Shown here piece after piece: positions 42,846 to 51,678 of a DNA stretch of 64,000 bases (positions are counted from its first letter, which is position 1; each line of letters opens with the position of its first letter). A program made the position numbers and the translations under genes. The notes beneath the pieces are model-generated. The model was not told where the DNA came from. It was given only the letters and a program-made list of their open reading frames with translations, and ran no database searches. The DNA lies in assembly GCF_002868735.1 (NCBI RefSeq), contig NZ_CP025611.1, positions 924,501 through 988,500 of the forward strand, given 5' to 3'. This DNA is from Niveispirillum cyanobacteriorum (GTDB lineage Bacteria > Pseudomonadota > Alphaproteobacteria > Azospirillales > Azospirillaceae).

Positions 42846-43243
42846 CTCTCAGCATTCCTTTTTGATTTTCGTTGGACCTTTGGGCCCATGCGGACGTGCC
42901 GCAGGGTCCGATACCCCGATCCAACGTATCGACAGTTAAAAATCCAGCTGCCGTCACGGACAAGAGCGCTTGCACGACAGAGACGTCTTTGGGCAAAAGT
43001 GTTGCAATATTGCATGTGTTAGGATTTTAAACGTCATATTCGTTTCAATTTTGTCACTGTTCAGGTAACTTTTGAACGACTAAAATTTTAGCAACCGTTT
43101 AATGTTTCTGACATGTAACCGACATAATAACACATTGCACATGTGAAAAGGCATTCTTGCAGAAAATTGCTCAGATTCTCTGGCCATTGGTTTGCGCGCA
43201 TCAATTGATTTTCATTTTATCGCCTGTCGGCCAGGCTGTGCCG
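42846..43243. other. AT-rich promoter region upstream of the TonB receptor
   Basis: About 400 bases with no gene. The part 42995-43150 is markedly AT-rich compared with the window. It has a 15-base inverted repeat CACAT-TGCAC-ATGTG at 43131-43145 and a GTTCA...TGAAC pair near 43061-43079. A regulated receptor promoter is likely, but I could not fix -35/-10 boxes with confidence. On the other side lies the 3' end of mgtE, with no clear terminator. Confidence 0.5.
43131..43145. promoter_or_regulatory. Palindrome CACATTGCACATGTG
   Basis: Five-base arms around TGCAC, in the AT-rich region between the TonB receptor and mgtE. Operator-like, with the regulator unknown. Confidence 0.35.
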
Positions 43244-44599
43244 TCACAGCAGGAACAGCGTCGCCAGTCCCAGAAAGGACAGGAAACCGACAACGTCGGT
43301 GATCATCGTCAGGAACACGCCCGACGCGACCGCAGGGTCAATCTTCATGCGATCCAGCAAGAAGGGGATAAGGCCACCGAACAGGCCGGCGCAGATCAGA
43401 TTGATGATCATGGCACCGGCAATGACCAGACCGATGATGGAATGGCCAAACCAGAAATAGGTGATGCCGCCGACAATACCGGCCAAGGCCATGCCGTTCA
43501 TCAGGCCTACCAGCACTTCCTTGCCGATCACGCGGGCGGCGTTGGAGGTCGTCAGTTCCTTGGTGGCAAGCGCACGAACGGCAACAGTCAGGGCCTGGGT
43601 CCCGGCATTGCCGCCCATGCTGGCCACAATAGGCATCAGGGCGGCGAGCGCCACGACATGGGCGATGGTGGTGGTGAACTGATTGATCACAGTCGCGGAA
43701 ATCAGCGCCGTGACCACGTTGAAGGCCAGCCATCGAAAGCGGGACCGCGCCGTGGACAGGACGGCACGATACAGATCGTCCTCGCCAACGCCACCCATGG
43801 CCAGCATATCGGCCTCGGCTTCCTCCTCAATCACGTCCACGACGTCATCGACGGTGATGACACCCAGCAGACGACCGCCCTTATCCACCACCGGGGCGGA
43901 TACCAGACCATAATTACGGAACAGGCGCGCGACCTCTTCCTGGTCCATGGTGACCGGAATGCGGTGAATATCCTCGTGCAGAATATCAGCCAGCTTCACC
44001 CCACGCTTGGCGCGCAGGACACGGGACAGCGGTACGGAGCCGATGACCCGATGCATTGGGTCCACGACAAAGATGTCGTAAAACTGCTCCGGCAGTTCGC
44101 TCTTGTCGCTGGTGGCGGCTGCCCGGAGATAGTCCAAAAGGCCGCCGACGGTCCAGAATTCTGGCACGGAAACGAATTGCCGGCCCATCAGACGTCCGGC
44201 GGAATATTCCGGATAGGTGAGCCCTTCCTCCACCAGCGCCCGGGCCTCGGGCGGCAGGTTGGAAAGGATGGATTGCTGCGCGTCCTCGTCCAGATCCTGG
44301 ATAACGTCGATGGCGTCGTCGGTGTCCAGTTCTGCAACAGCCGCGGCCAGAGCCTTCGGCTCCAACCGCTCCACAACCTCGTCACGCAGGTCGATAGAGA
44401 GATAGGCCAGGATCTCTGCGTCGAACTGCGGTCGCAGCAGCGCGATCAGCAACTCGCGCCGATCCTCATCAGCCTGTTCCAGCAGATCGGCAATATCGGA
44501 CGGATGCAGCTCGGCCAGAGCCATTGCGGCGCTTTTGGCGTCACCGGCATCCAGGAAATCCGAAATCTCATGCATCTGCGCCCGCTCAGGCTCCTGCAC
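43244..44599 (-). CDS. mgtE: MgtE-family magnesium transporter
   Basis: Mg2+-gated magnesium channel/transporter in the inner membrane. The N domain of helical repeats (about residues 1-135) is followed by two CBS domains (about 135-260; VVDPMHRVIGSVPLSRVL and VVDKGGRLLGVITVDDVVDV). Five membrane helices follow (about 280-451), with the pore motif PIVASMGGNAGTQALTVAVR. The length of 451 residues is typical. A GTG start is used here; an ATG eight codons later is the alternative. Confidence 0.95.
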   Translation of the reverse strand: MQEPERAQMHEISDFLDAGDAKSAAMALAELHPSDIADLLEQADEDRRELLIALLRPQFDAEILAYLSIDLRDEVVERLEPKALAAAVAELDTDDAIDVIQDLDEDAQQSILSNLPPEARALVEEGLTYPEYSAGRLMGRQFVSVPEFWTVGGLLDYLRAAATSDKSELPEQFYDIFVVDPMHRVIGSVPLSRVLRAKRGVKLADILHEDIHRIPVTMDQEEVARLFRNYGLVSAPVVDKGGRLLGVITVDDVVDVIEEEAEADMLAMGGVGEDDLYRAVLSTARSRFRWLAFNVVTALISATVINQFTTTIAHVVALAALMPIVASMGGNAGTQALTVAVRALATKELTTSNAARVIGKEVLVGLMNGMALAGIVGGITYFWFGHSIIGLVIAGAMIINLICAGLFGGLIPFLLDRMKIDPAVASGVFLTMITDVVGFLSFLGLATLFLL

Positions 44600-44643
44600 C
44601 TTAAATCCCCACGCTCAATCGCTCCTGTCCCGACGTCTCAGCT

Positions 44644-45264
44644 TCACGGTGTATCCGGAAAATGTGCAGCGGCCAGTTCACGAAGGGCCGCATCCGATAA
44701 GGCCGCTTTGGAGGCGACCATCCACAGCTCGAAGAATGGGTATCCGCGCGATATGCCCGCAATCGCCTTGAACCCAGCTTCCTTCAATGCCTCTGCCAGA
44801 CTGTCACGGGTGAACCCGGTCCGGTGGGCCATGAACTGGTTACCTGCCGCCAGTGATTGACGGTGGCCGTACAGCATGTCGATGGCAGAGATCGGCCCGG
44901 CAGGCGATTCTGCAAAAGGTTGCATGAGTTGGCCTTTGGCCACCAGTGCGGCAATACCCTGCAAATCGGGACAGGTAATGATCAGGAACCCATCAGGCGT
45001 CAGGACCCGTAGGCATTCGGCAAGGGCCACCGGTACCTCATGCGAGTAATGGTGTTCGATGCTGTGGGAGGAGTAGATGGCATCCATGCTGCCGGATGCA
45101 ATCATGTCCATCTTGATCATCGATCCGATAATGTCGGGCCCGACATTCGGGTCGATGTCTAACCGCACCTCATGCCAGCCTTCACTGGCGAAGGTCCTGG
45201 TCGTGTTATGACGCCGCTTGATGCCGCATCCGGCATGAAGGAATTGCTTCAAACCAAACGTCAT
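44644..45264 (-). CDS. SAM-dependent methyltransferase (Methyltransf_11-like)
   Basis: Class I methyltransferase-like protein of 206 residues. Motif I is divergent, FLHAGCGIKRRHNTTRTF, followed by VRLDIDPNVGPDIIGSM. The region SMDAIYSSHSIEHHYSHEVP carries the post-II motif, and LRVLTPDGFLIITCPDLQGI is typical of methyltransferases near glycan biosynthesis genes. The ATG at 45264 has only a weak ribosome-binding site. The substrate is unknown. It lies downstream of maeB on the same strand, beyond a likely terminator. Confidence 0.85.
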   Translation of the reverse strand: MTFGLKQFLHAGCGIKRRHNTTRTFASEGWHEVRLDIDPNVGPDIIGSMIKMDMIASGSMDAIYSSHSIEHHYSHEVPVALAECLRVLTPDGFLIITCPDLQGIAALVAKGQLMQPFAESPAGPISAIDMLYGHRQSLAAGNQFMAHRTGFTRDSLAEALKEAGFKAIAGISRGYPFFELWMVASKAALSDAALRELAAAHFPDTP

Positions 45265-45294
45265 ACCTGTTGAATCCCAGAAGGTAGAATGGAA

Positions 45295-45316
45295 CGGGCC
45301 GCCGGACAGCGGCCCG
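45295..45316 (-). terminator. maeB terminator
   Basis: Eight-base stem CGGGCCGC / GCGGCCCG with a six-base loop, 13 bases beyond the maeB stop on the minus strand, followed by TTCCATTCT. The T-run is weak. Confidence 0.55.
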
Positions 45317-45328
45317 CATAAAGGAGGG

Positions 45329-47620
45329 TTAACGCTCCTGTGCGCTACCCGGGCTGTGCATCTGCGCATCAATGACGGCCAGGGCCGACATGTTGACGAT
45401 GCCGCGGACCGTAACCGACGGGGTCAGGATATGCGCCGGCTTGGCGGTGCCCAGAAGCACCGGCCCCACCGTGAGACCATCGCCCAGCACCTTCAGCAGG
45501 TTGAAGGAGACGTTGGCACTGTCACGGTCGGGCATGACCAGCAGGTTGGCCGACCCATGCAGGCGGCTATTGGGGAAGATGCGGCTGCGGATTTCCGGGC
45601 TGATGGCCGCATCCGCATGCATTTCGCCCTCCACCTCCAGATTCGGATAGCGGGCGGTGATAGCCTGGAGCGCCTCACGCATCTTCACGGCGGAGGCATC
45701 GTTGTGGCTGCCAAAGCTGGAATGCGACAGCAGCGCGATCTTCGGCGACAGACCGAAGCGTCGCACCTCTTCTGCTGCCAGGTCGGTAATATCGGCCAAT
45801 TCCGACGCGCTGGGCGTCGCATTCACGTAGGTGTCAGTGAGGAAGAAAGTGCCACGGTTGAGGATCAGCACCGATAGGGCCGCCATCACGCGCGCTCCCG
45901 GCTTCTTGCCGATCACGTCATTCACGTGCTTCAGGTGCCAGTCATAGAGGCCGACAGTGCCGCAGATCAGGGCGTCTGCATCGCCCTTTTCCACCATCAG
46001 GGCACCGATAACGGTGCTGTTAGTGCGCACCACCTGGCGGGCGCGGTCGGGCGAGACACCACCGCGTTCCATCTTGCGGTGATAGGTCTGCCAATAATCG
46101 TTATAGGCCGGGTCGTTCTGCGGATCGATCAGACGGACATTGTCGTCCAAGCGCAGACGCAGCCCCAGCTTTTCAATACGGCGGGCCACAACCTCGCGGC
46201 GGCCGATCAGGATCGGCTGGGCAATGCCGTCATCCATAACCTGTTGGGCGGCGCGCAGCACCCGCTCCTCTTCACCCTCGGCATAGGCGATGCGGCGCGG
46301 GTCGGCCTTGGCCTTGGCGAAGACCGGCTTCATCAGCAGGCCGGAGCGGAAGACGAACTGGCCCAGCTGTTCCAGATAGGCGTCGAAATCCTGGATGGGG
46401 CGCGTGGCCACACCGCTTTCCATGGCGGCCTTGGCCACCGCAGGCGCGATTTCCAGGATCAGGCGCGGGTCAAACGGGCGCGGGATCAAATATTCCGGGC
46501 CGAAGCTGGGCGGCGCCTCGCCATAGGCCATGGCGACCACGTCATGTACCTCCGCCTGGGCCAGGCGGGCGATGGCGTTGACGGCGGCGATCTTCATCGC
46601 CTCATTGATCGTCGTGGCCCCCACATCCAGCGCGCCGCGGAAGATGAAGGGGAAGCACAGGACATTGTTGACCTGATTGGGGAAGTCCGACCGGCCCGTA
46701 CCGACAATGGCATCGGGACGCACGGCCTTCACCTCGTCCGGCATGATTTCCGGCGTGGGGTTGGCGAGCGCCATCACGATCGGATTGGCAGCCATCTTCT
46801 TCACCATATCCTGGGTCAGGACACGGGGGGCGGACAACCCTAAGAAGATGTCGGCATCGCCGATAATATCGTCCAATGTGCGGGCGTTGGTCGGCTTGGC
46901 GTAGCGTTCCTTGCGCGGGTCCATCAGTTCGGTGCGACCCTGATAGACCACGCCCTTGATGTCATTCACCCAGACGTTCTCAACCGGCAGGCCCATATCG
47001 ACCAGCAGATCCAGACAGGCCAGCGCCGCCGCACCGGCACCGGAGCAGACCAGCTTAACCGAAGCAAAGTCGCGGCCTGTCAGTTTCAGCGCATTTGTGA
47101 TGGCGGCGGCCACGATGATGGCGGTGCCATGCTGATCGTCGTGGAAAACGGGGATCTTCATGCGCTCGCGCAGCTGCTTCTCAACATAGAAGCATTCGGG
47201 CGCCTTGATATCTTCCAGATTGATGCCGCCAAAGGTCGGCTCCAGCGCCGCGATGACATCAACCAGCTTGTCGGGGTCCTTCTCGCTGATCTCGATGTCG
47301 AAGACATCGATGCCGGCGAACTTCTTGAACAGAACGCCCTTACCCTCCATCACGGGCTTGGACGCCAGGGGACCGATATCGCCCAGGCCCAGAACGGCGG
47401 TGCCGTTCGTGATGACTGCCACCAGATTGCCGCGGCTGGTGTACTTGGCGGCATTCGCCTCGTCCTCCACGATGGCTTCACAGGCATGCGCCACGCCCGG
47501 CGAATAGGCCAGTGCGAGATCGCGCTGCGTCGCCAGCGGCTTGGTCGGCGTCACGGCAATTTTGCCGGGAACGGGAAGGCGGTGGTAATCCAACGCCGCA
47601 TCGCGGAAGGAATCGGTCAT
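45329..47620 (-). CDS. maeB: NADP-dependent malic enzyme with phosphotransacetylase-like domain
   Basis: Converts malate to pyruvate plus CO2 (oxaloacetate-decarboxylating). The malic N domain begins [20 protein letters not shown]; the NAD(P)-binding domain has [18 protein letters not shown]. The C-terminal half (about residues 430-763) is a phosphotransacetylase-like regulatory domain, as in E. coli MaeB, where it mediates acetyl-CoA control. The length of 763 residues fits this multidomain form. The start was set at the ATG at 47620, before [14 protein letters not shown]. Confidence 0.96.
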   Translation of the reverse strand: MTDSFRDAALDYHRLPVPGKIAVTPTKPLATQRDLALAYSPGVAHACEAIVEDEANAAKYTSRGNLVAVITNGTAVLGLGDIGPLASKPVMEGKGVLFKKFAGIDVFDIEISEKDPDKLVDVIAALEPTFGGINLEDIKAPECFYVEKQLRERMKIPVFHDDQHGTAIIVAAAITNALKLTGRDFASVKLVCSGAGAAALACLDLLVDMGLPVENVWVNDIKGVVYQGRTELMDPRKERYAKPTNARTLDDIIGDADIFLGLSAPRVLTQDMVKKMAANPIVMALANPTPEIMPDEVKAVRPDAIVGTGRSDFPNQVNNVLCFPFIFRGALDVGATTINEAMKIAAVNAIARLAQAEVHDVVAMAYGEAPPSFGPEYLIPRPFDPRLILEIAPAVAKAAMESGVATRPIQDFDAYLEQLGQFVFRSGLLMKPVFAKAKADPRRIAYAEGEEERVLRAAQQVMDDGIAQPILIGRREVVARRIEKLGLRLRLDDNVRLIDPQNDPAYNDYWQTYHRKMERGGVSPDRARQVVRTNSTVIGALMVEKGDADALICGTVGLYDWHLKHVNDVIGKKPGARVMAALSVLILNRGTFFLTDTYVNATPSASELADITDLAAEEVRRFGLSPKIALLSHSSFGSHNDASAVKMREALQAITARYPNLEVEGEMHADAAISPEIRSRIFPNSRLHGSANLLVMPDRDSANVSFNLLKVLGDGLTVGPVLLGTAKPAHILTPSVTVRGIVNMSALAVIDAQMHSPGSAQER

Positions 47621-47737
47621 TTCAGGGTGAGCTCCCAACAAACCTGAACGGATTTTTGTTGGTCCCTAGTTAGTCCCCTACCACCGCCGCTGTCCAGCCA
47701 GAGGACACCGCGCAAAACGGTTATCAGATAAAACATG

Positions 47738-47768
47738 AAGGATGGCCGGCGCGCAGCTGGCCATCCTT
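47738..47768 (-). terminator. Terminator after methyltransferase gene
   Basis: Ten-base stem AAGGATGGCC / GGCCATCCTT with an 11-base GC-rich loop; on the minus strand it is followed by CATGTTTTATC. Confidence 0.65.
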
Positions 47769-47802
47769 TGCTGATTTCCAGCCCTGTCGGCACACGTCTC
47801 GA

Positions 47803-48411
47803 TCACTGATCCCGGCGCAGAAGGATACCCCAATAAACATCCGGGCCGCATGCGACATTCACATTGATGGCGGTGGCGTCAGCTATGGTGAAGCCTGTGC
47901 GCCGCATCAGGCTTTGCCAGGATGACAGGCCAAATACGCTGTAATGGTTCAGGTTCTCATGATGATAAGCGGATGTATCGGGCGCCGGCACCTCAACATA
48001 GACATGGCCGCCGACACGCGTCAGCCGGAAATATTCGGACAGGGTGAAAAGCGGAAATGGGCTATGCTCCAGGACGTGGCGGCACCAGAGAAGGTCGAAT
48101 GACTGGTCAGGAAATTCAAGAAAGCTCTGGTCGGCTTCGATGACCTCATACCCGGCGGCCTTGCAGACCTCATAATCGGCGCCGATGGTAATGCCGATGG
48201 CCTTCGCCCCTGCATCCCGGAAATGGGCCAGGGCCACGCCCTGCCCGCATCCGATGTCCAGGACATCCATGCCAGCCTTGAGCGCGCCATTCTGCTTCAG
48301 GTGGTTGACCATCATGGCCGTGACGGAGATGGCCGGTTCCGAAGGCGGCTCTGCGTAGATTTCACCACGCAAACTGTCCAGGAATTTATCGAACCGTGAA
48401 TAGTCGCGCAT
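47803..48411 (-). CDS. Class I SAM-dependent methyltransferase
   Basis: Methyltransferase of 202 residues with motif I VLDIGCGQGVALAHFRDAGA, acidic loop VIEADQSFLEFPDQSFD and post-motif CRHVLEHSPFPLFTL. GGHVYVEVPAPDTSAYHHEN is like methyltransferases acting on glycans or polyketide-type acceptors, but no such cluster is nearby. I chose the ATG at 48411, with GGGGG upstream; ATG 48426 is another option. It and the protein at 44644 flank maeB but do not look like close paralogues. Confidence 0.88.
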   Translation of the reverse strand: MRDYSRFDKFLDSLRGEIYAEPPSEPAISVTAMMVNHLKQNGALKAGMDVLDIGCGQGVALAHFRDAGAKAIGITIGADYEVCKAAGYEVIEADQSFLEFPDQSFDLLWCRHVLEHSPFPLFTLSEYFRLTRVGGHVYVEVPAPDTSAYHHENLNHYSVFGLSSWQSLMRRTGFTIADATAINVNVACGPDVYWGILLRRDQ

Positions 48412-48512
48412 TACCGCCCCCTGCATGTCACCACATAGACAATACATGCGGGACAGGACGAAAAGAAAGATCACTATTGCAGGCCGACCTTCGGTACGGG
48501 CCCAGAAACACG

Positions 48513-48542
48513 AAGCCCCGGAACATTGCTGTTCCGGGGCTT
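48513..48542 (-). terminator. tRNA-Leu terminator
   Basis: Perfect 13-base stem AAGCCCCGGAACA / TGTTCCGGGGCTT with loop TTGC, 11 bases after tRNA-Leu on the minus strand, followed by CGTGTTTC. Confidence 0.85.
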
Positions 48543-48553
48543 ATCGCGGATCA

Positions 48554-48638
48554 TGGTGCGGCCGAAAAGACTCGAACTTTCACGGGTTGCCCCACAGCGA
48601 CCTCAACGCTGCGCGTCTACCAATTCCGCCACGGCCGC
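48554..48638 (-). tRNA. tRNA-Leu (GAG)
   Basis: 85 bases with encoded CCA and the long variable arm of a class II tRNA. The anticodon stem-loop is CAGCG-TTGAGGT-CGCTG. Acceptor GCGGCCG/CGGCCGC and T-arm AAGTTCGAGTCTT agree. Confidence 0.96.
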
Positions 48639-48814
48639 AAGCACATGTCGAAAACCAAACAGGGTTACCGTTCGGTGGAGGGGTGGATAGCAAATCGCGA
48701 CACGGGGTTCAAGCAGCATTTCGGGCCATCTAGACTACGCTACAGATTTGACGGGCCGGTCACGCGTGATAGCTTCTCCCCCACGTTCCACGCCCCGATG
48801 GGAGATTGGCGACA

Positions 48815-49924
48815 ATGCAACTGAAGAAGACCCTGACCGCCGCACTGACGGCAGCGACCATGCTTTCGTCCCTGCCGGCATTTGCCGACACGGTGGTGGG
48901 GCTGGTGGCGCCGTTGACCGGCCCCAACGCGGTTTTCGGTGAACAGATGCGCCGTGGCGCCGAAATGGCCGTGGCCGATATCAATGCCAAGGGTGGCTTG
49001 CTGGGTGAAAAGCTGGTTCTGGTCAACCTGGACGACGCATCCAACCCCAGCCAGGGTGTCGCTATCGCCAACAAGCTGGCCACGCAGGGCGGTGTCGCCG
49101 CCTTCGGCAACTTCAACTCCGCCGTTTCGATTCCCTCCTCCAAGGTGTTCGCCGATGAAGGGATCGTGATGATCAGCCCGGCCTCCACCAACCCGCAACT
49201 GACCGAACAGGGCTTCACCACCGTGTTCCGTACCTGCGGACGCGATGACCAGCAGGGTGATGTGGCTGCCGCCTGGCTGCTGAAAAGCCATAAGGATGGC
49301 AAGGTCGCCGTCATCCATGACCAGACCACCTATGGCCGCGGTCTGGCAGAGGCCACCCGCAGCGCCCTGAACAAGGGTGGCAAGAAAGAAGTCATGTTCG
49401 ACGCTGTGAATGTCGGCGACCGCGACATGTCGGCCCTGGTTACCAAGATGAAGGATGCAGGCGTCAATGTCGTCTATTTCGGCGGCCTGCATACCGAGGC
49501 GGGCCTGCTGGTCCGCCAGATGGCCGATGCGGGGCTGAAGGCTGTGTTCATGTCGGGCGACGGCACCGTGAACCAGGAATTCTGGAACATCGCGGGCGCT
49601 TCCGCTGAGGGGGCGCTGGTGACGTTCGGCAATGAGTATCGCGACAAGCCGGAAGCCGCCGATGTCGTGAAGCGCTTCCGCGCCGGTGGCTTCGAACCGG
49701 AGGCTTACACGCTCTACACCTACGCCGCCGTGCAGGTCTGGGCCGGTGCAGCAGCCAAGGCGAAGTCGGCAGATGCCGATAAGGTCGCTGCCAGCATTCG
49801 CGATGGCGTCTATTCCACTGTGATCGGGCCGCTGTCGTTCGATGCCAAGGGCGACCGCAAGGTCACCGACTATGTCGTCTATCGCTGGACGGCCGGCAAG
49901 TACGCCCCGATCCCCGGGCAATAA
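48815..49924 (+). CDS. LivJ-type branched-chain amino acid ABC substrate-binding protein
   Basis: Periplasmic binding protein of the Leu/Ile/Val (HAAT) family, 369 residues. The signal peptide ends at PAFA-DT. The mature N-terminus VVGLVAPLTGPNAVFGEQMR, VFRTCGRDDQQGDVAAAWLL and KVAVIHDQTTYGRGLAE are the standard peripla-BP-6 landmarks. The C-terminal RWTAGKYAPIPGQ is also typical. No permease or ATPase gene follows; a terminator comes directly after, so it is an orphan or monocistronic binding protein. GGGAG lies ten bases before the ATG. Confidence 0.94.
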   Translation: MQLKKTLTAALTAATMLSSLPAFADTVVGLVAPLTGPNAVFGEQMRRGAEMAVADINAKGGLLGEKLVLVNLDDASNPSQGVAIANKLATQGGVAAFGNFNSAVSIPSSKVFADEGIVMISPASTNPQLTEQGFTTVFRTCGRDDQQGDVAAAWLLKSHKDGKVAVIHDQTTYGRGLAEATRSALNKGGKKEVMFDAVNVGDRDMSALVTKMKDAGVNVVYFGGLHTEAGLLVRQMADAGLKAVFMSGDGTVNQEFWNIAGASAEGALVTFGNEYRDKPEAADVVKRFRAGGFEPEAYTLYTYAAVQVWAGAAAKAKSADADKVAASIRDGVYSTVIGPLSFDAKGDRKVTDYVVYRWTAGKYAPIPGQ

Positions 49925-49936
49925 TCCTAGTCCCTG

Positions 49937-49970
49937 AACACCCCCGGCCAGCCAAATGCCGGGGGTGTTT
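49937..49970 (+). terminator. Terminator of LivJ-type gene
   Basis: Twelve-base stem AACACCCCCGGC / GCCGGGGGTGTT with a nine-base loop, followed by TCG. Confidence 0.85.
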
Positions 49971-49990
49971 CGATTCTGGCACTATCGCTT

Positions 49991-50018
49991 TTGGCATTGG
50001 GCGAACTTTTGGTATAAG
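49991..50018 (+). promoter_or_regulatory. Candidate sigma-70 promoter
   Basis: TTGGCA (49991-49996) and TATAAG (50013-50018) are separated by 16 bases. It lies about 125 bases upstream of the response regulator and just after the preceding terminator, so it is well placed. Confidence 0.45.
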
Positions 50019-50145
50019 TGCCCGTGCCTACTGGCTGAATTGTGCGTATTCGGCTGATGCCCTATCCAGAAGACATTGATGCCGTCATGAGACCCTTGAT
50101 TGGGCCGACGCGGCTGGCTCCCCCCACCCCGTTGAAGGAATCGTG

Positions 50146-50547
50146 GTGACCGTGTCCCCCGCCGCCAATCCGCCCCTGAAGGTCATGATCGTCGAAGACG
50201 ACGCTCTTGTCGCCATGGGGGTGCAATTGACGCTGAACGAGCTTGGCCACGACGTGGTGGGCATTGCGGCGTCGGAGATGGAGGCATTGGCCGTGGCACA
50301 GGCAGAGCGCCCGCAACTGGCCCTGATGGACATCCGCTTGCGCGGGGCCAATGATGGCGTGCAGGTGGCACAGCGGCTTTGGCAGGAATTGCGGGTCCGC
50401 TGCATCTTCCTGTCCGCTTATGCTGATGAGCATACGATGGAGCGCGTGGCCAAGACGCGGCCCTTGGGTTTCGTGCAGAAACCCTATACGGCCCAGCAGC
50501 TAAAAACAGCGCTGGAACAGGCGCGCCCGCGCTTGAACGAGGACTAA
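50146..50547 (+). CDS. Single-domain response regulator
   Basis: CheY-like stand-alone receiver of about 133 residues. VMIVEDDALVAMGVQL gives the acidic pocket, LALMDIRLRG the phosphoacceptor Asp, the FLSAYAD segment the conserved Ser/Thr, and GFVQKPY the Lys. The segment from ALMDIRLRGANDGVQVAQ is like receivers that work with HWE/HisKA2 kinases. There is no output domain and no kinase nearby. The start is GTG; 50143, 50146 and 50155 are all possible, and GAAGGA six bases before 50146 favours that one. Confidence 0.9.
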   Translation: MTVSPAANPPLKVMIVEDDALVAMGVQLTLNELGHDVVGIAASEMEALAVAQAERPQLALMDIRLRGANDGVQVAQRLWQELRVRCIFLSAYADEHTMERVAKTRPLGFVQKPYTAQQLKTALEQARPRLNED

Positions 50548-50795
50548 GCGACCCTTAAGTCTCCGAATAACCCTGTGAATGGCATCTGATTGCCGTATTT
50601 CCGGGGGAACCTGAGCATGAAGACGGCAGGAGTGAGGGTGATTTGCCGGGAAAATACGCAAAAACTTCCCCGTAAAGCCATCGACCCTGTTGTCATAATG
50701 CACTCAAGGCTTCAAGGTTGGAGCGTTGAAGCGTACCCGGTAACGGGGGGATGGGCCCTCGCCAACCGGTCACATATAAGCGAAGGAGCGAACAA

Positions 50796-51053
50796 ATGCG
50801 CGTGCTTCCCATGGTTTTTGCCGGCCTGATGGTTGTCGGTCTGGCCGCCTGCGGCAAGAAGGAAGAGGCTGCCGCCCCGGCTCCGGCCCCGGCCGCTGAG
50901 ACGCCGGCTCCGGCCCCCGCCGCCGAACCCGCCCCGGCGCCTGCGGAAGCGCCGGCTGCTGCTCCGGCTGAAGGCACCCCGGCCCCGGCCGAGGGCACTG
51001 CTCCGGCGACCCCGCCGGCTGAGGGCACCACCCCGCCGGAAGGTAACAAGTAA
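50796..51053 (+). CDS. Small Ala/Pro-rich lipoprotein
   Basis: 85-residue predicted lipoprotein. The signal MRVLPMVFAGLMVVGLAAC has a lipobox ending in Cys19. The mature part is KKEEAAAP followed by near-repeats of APAPAE/TPAPAEGT, with no globular domain. GAAGGAG lies seven bases before the ATG and a strong terminator follows, so it is a real, monocistronic gene. Such proteins may act as periplasmic spacers; the function is unknown. Confidence 0.85.
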   Translation: MRVLPMVFAGLMVVGLAACGKKEEAAAPAPAPAAETPAPAPAAEPAPAPAEAPAAAPAEGTPAPAEGTAPATPPAEGTTPPEGNK

Positions 51054-51087
51054 TTCTTGATACCTTGACCGCTTAGGCGGTCGGAGG

Positions 51088-51120
51088 GGGCCGGGCATCG
51101 TCGGGATGCCCGGCCCTTTT
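51088..51120 (+). terminator. Terminator of small lipoprotein gene
   Basis: Twelve-base stem GGGCCGGGCATC / GATGCCCGGCCC with loop GTCGG, followed by TTTT. Confidence 0.93.
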
Positions 51121-51142
51121 CATTTCCGGATGAAAAACGCCC

Positions 51143-51607
51143 TCAGGCCTTTTTTTCCCAGCCACCGCCGTCATTCTGCTGCCAGTATGTCAGTTCGTCG
51201 CCCGCCGCCTTTGCCGTACGCCAACGGTCGCGGGCCGATGCGACCGCATCAGGATCATTGCCATCAAACAGATCGCAGATCAGGGTGACGCCCGGCATCC
51301 CGGGTTGATCGACCCCGTCGGTCAGGAACAGAACCGTGGCGCCATTGGGTGGGGTTTCCAACGGCCCATCGGCCAGGGCATGGATCAACACCGGCTGTAA
51401 CGCGGCGTGCCCATCCTTTGCGGTGCCATGGGGCAGGAAACCATCGGGCCGGTAGGTCCAGAGATGCTGGTTCATGGCTTCGGCCCGTTCGGGGCTGCCC
51501 ACCATCACCAGCACGCGCCAGCCGCGTTCCAGCGACTTTTCCAGCAGGCCCGGCAGGGTCTGTTCCAGCGTCTTGCGCGTCAGGTGATAGAAACGCCGTT
51601 CCGTCAT
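51143..51607 (-). CDS. holC: DNA polymerase III subunit chi
   Basis: Chi subunit linking the clamp loader to SSB. MTERRFYHLTRKTLEQTLPG is the typical N-terminus; VLVMVGSPERAEAMNQHLWT and the following FLPHGTAKDG are the family core; the C-terminal WRTAKAAGDELTYWQQND is characteristic of alphaproteobacterial HolC. The length of 154 residues fits. In many relatives holC directly follows pepA; here two other genes come between them. Confidence 0.94.
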   Translation of the reverse strand: MTERRFYHLTRKTLEQTLPGLLEKSLERGWRVLVMVGSPERAEAMNQHLWTYRPDGFLPHGTAKDGHAALQPVLIHALADGPLETPPNGATVLFLTDGVDQPGMPGVTLICDLFDGNDPDAVASARDRWRTAKAAGDELTYWQQNDGGGWEKKA

Positions 51608-51678
51608 CGACAGGACCCCATCCCGGTTCACGGCCGTTGCTTTAGCACGAAAGCCGACCGTGAAGTCAGGGGGCACGA

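Noticed and set aside
44644-48411. The two SAM methyltransferases flanking maeB as one pathway
   Set aside because: Their motif I and C-terminal parts differ and a terminator isolates each; nothing links them to malate metabolism.
50590-50829. 79-codon frame between the response regulator and the small lipoprotein
   Set aside because: It runs into the lipoprotein gene in another frame and lacks a signal, domain or ribosome-binding site; the stretch 50548-50795 seems to be leader sequence.
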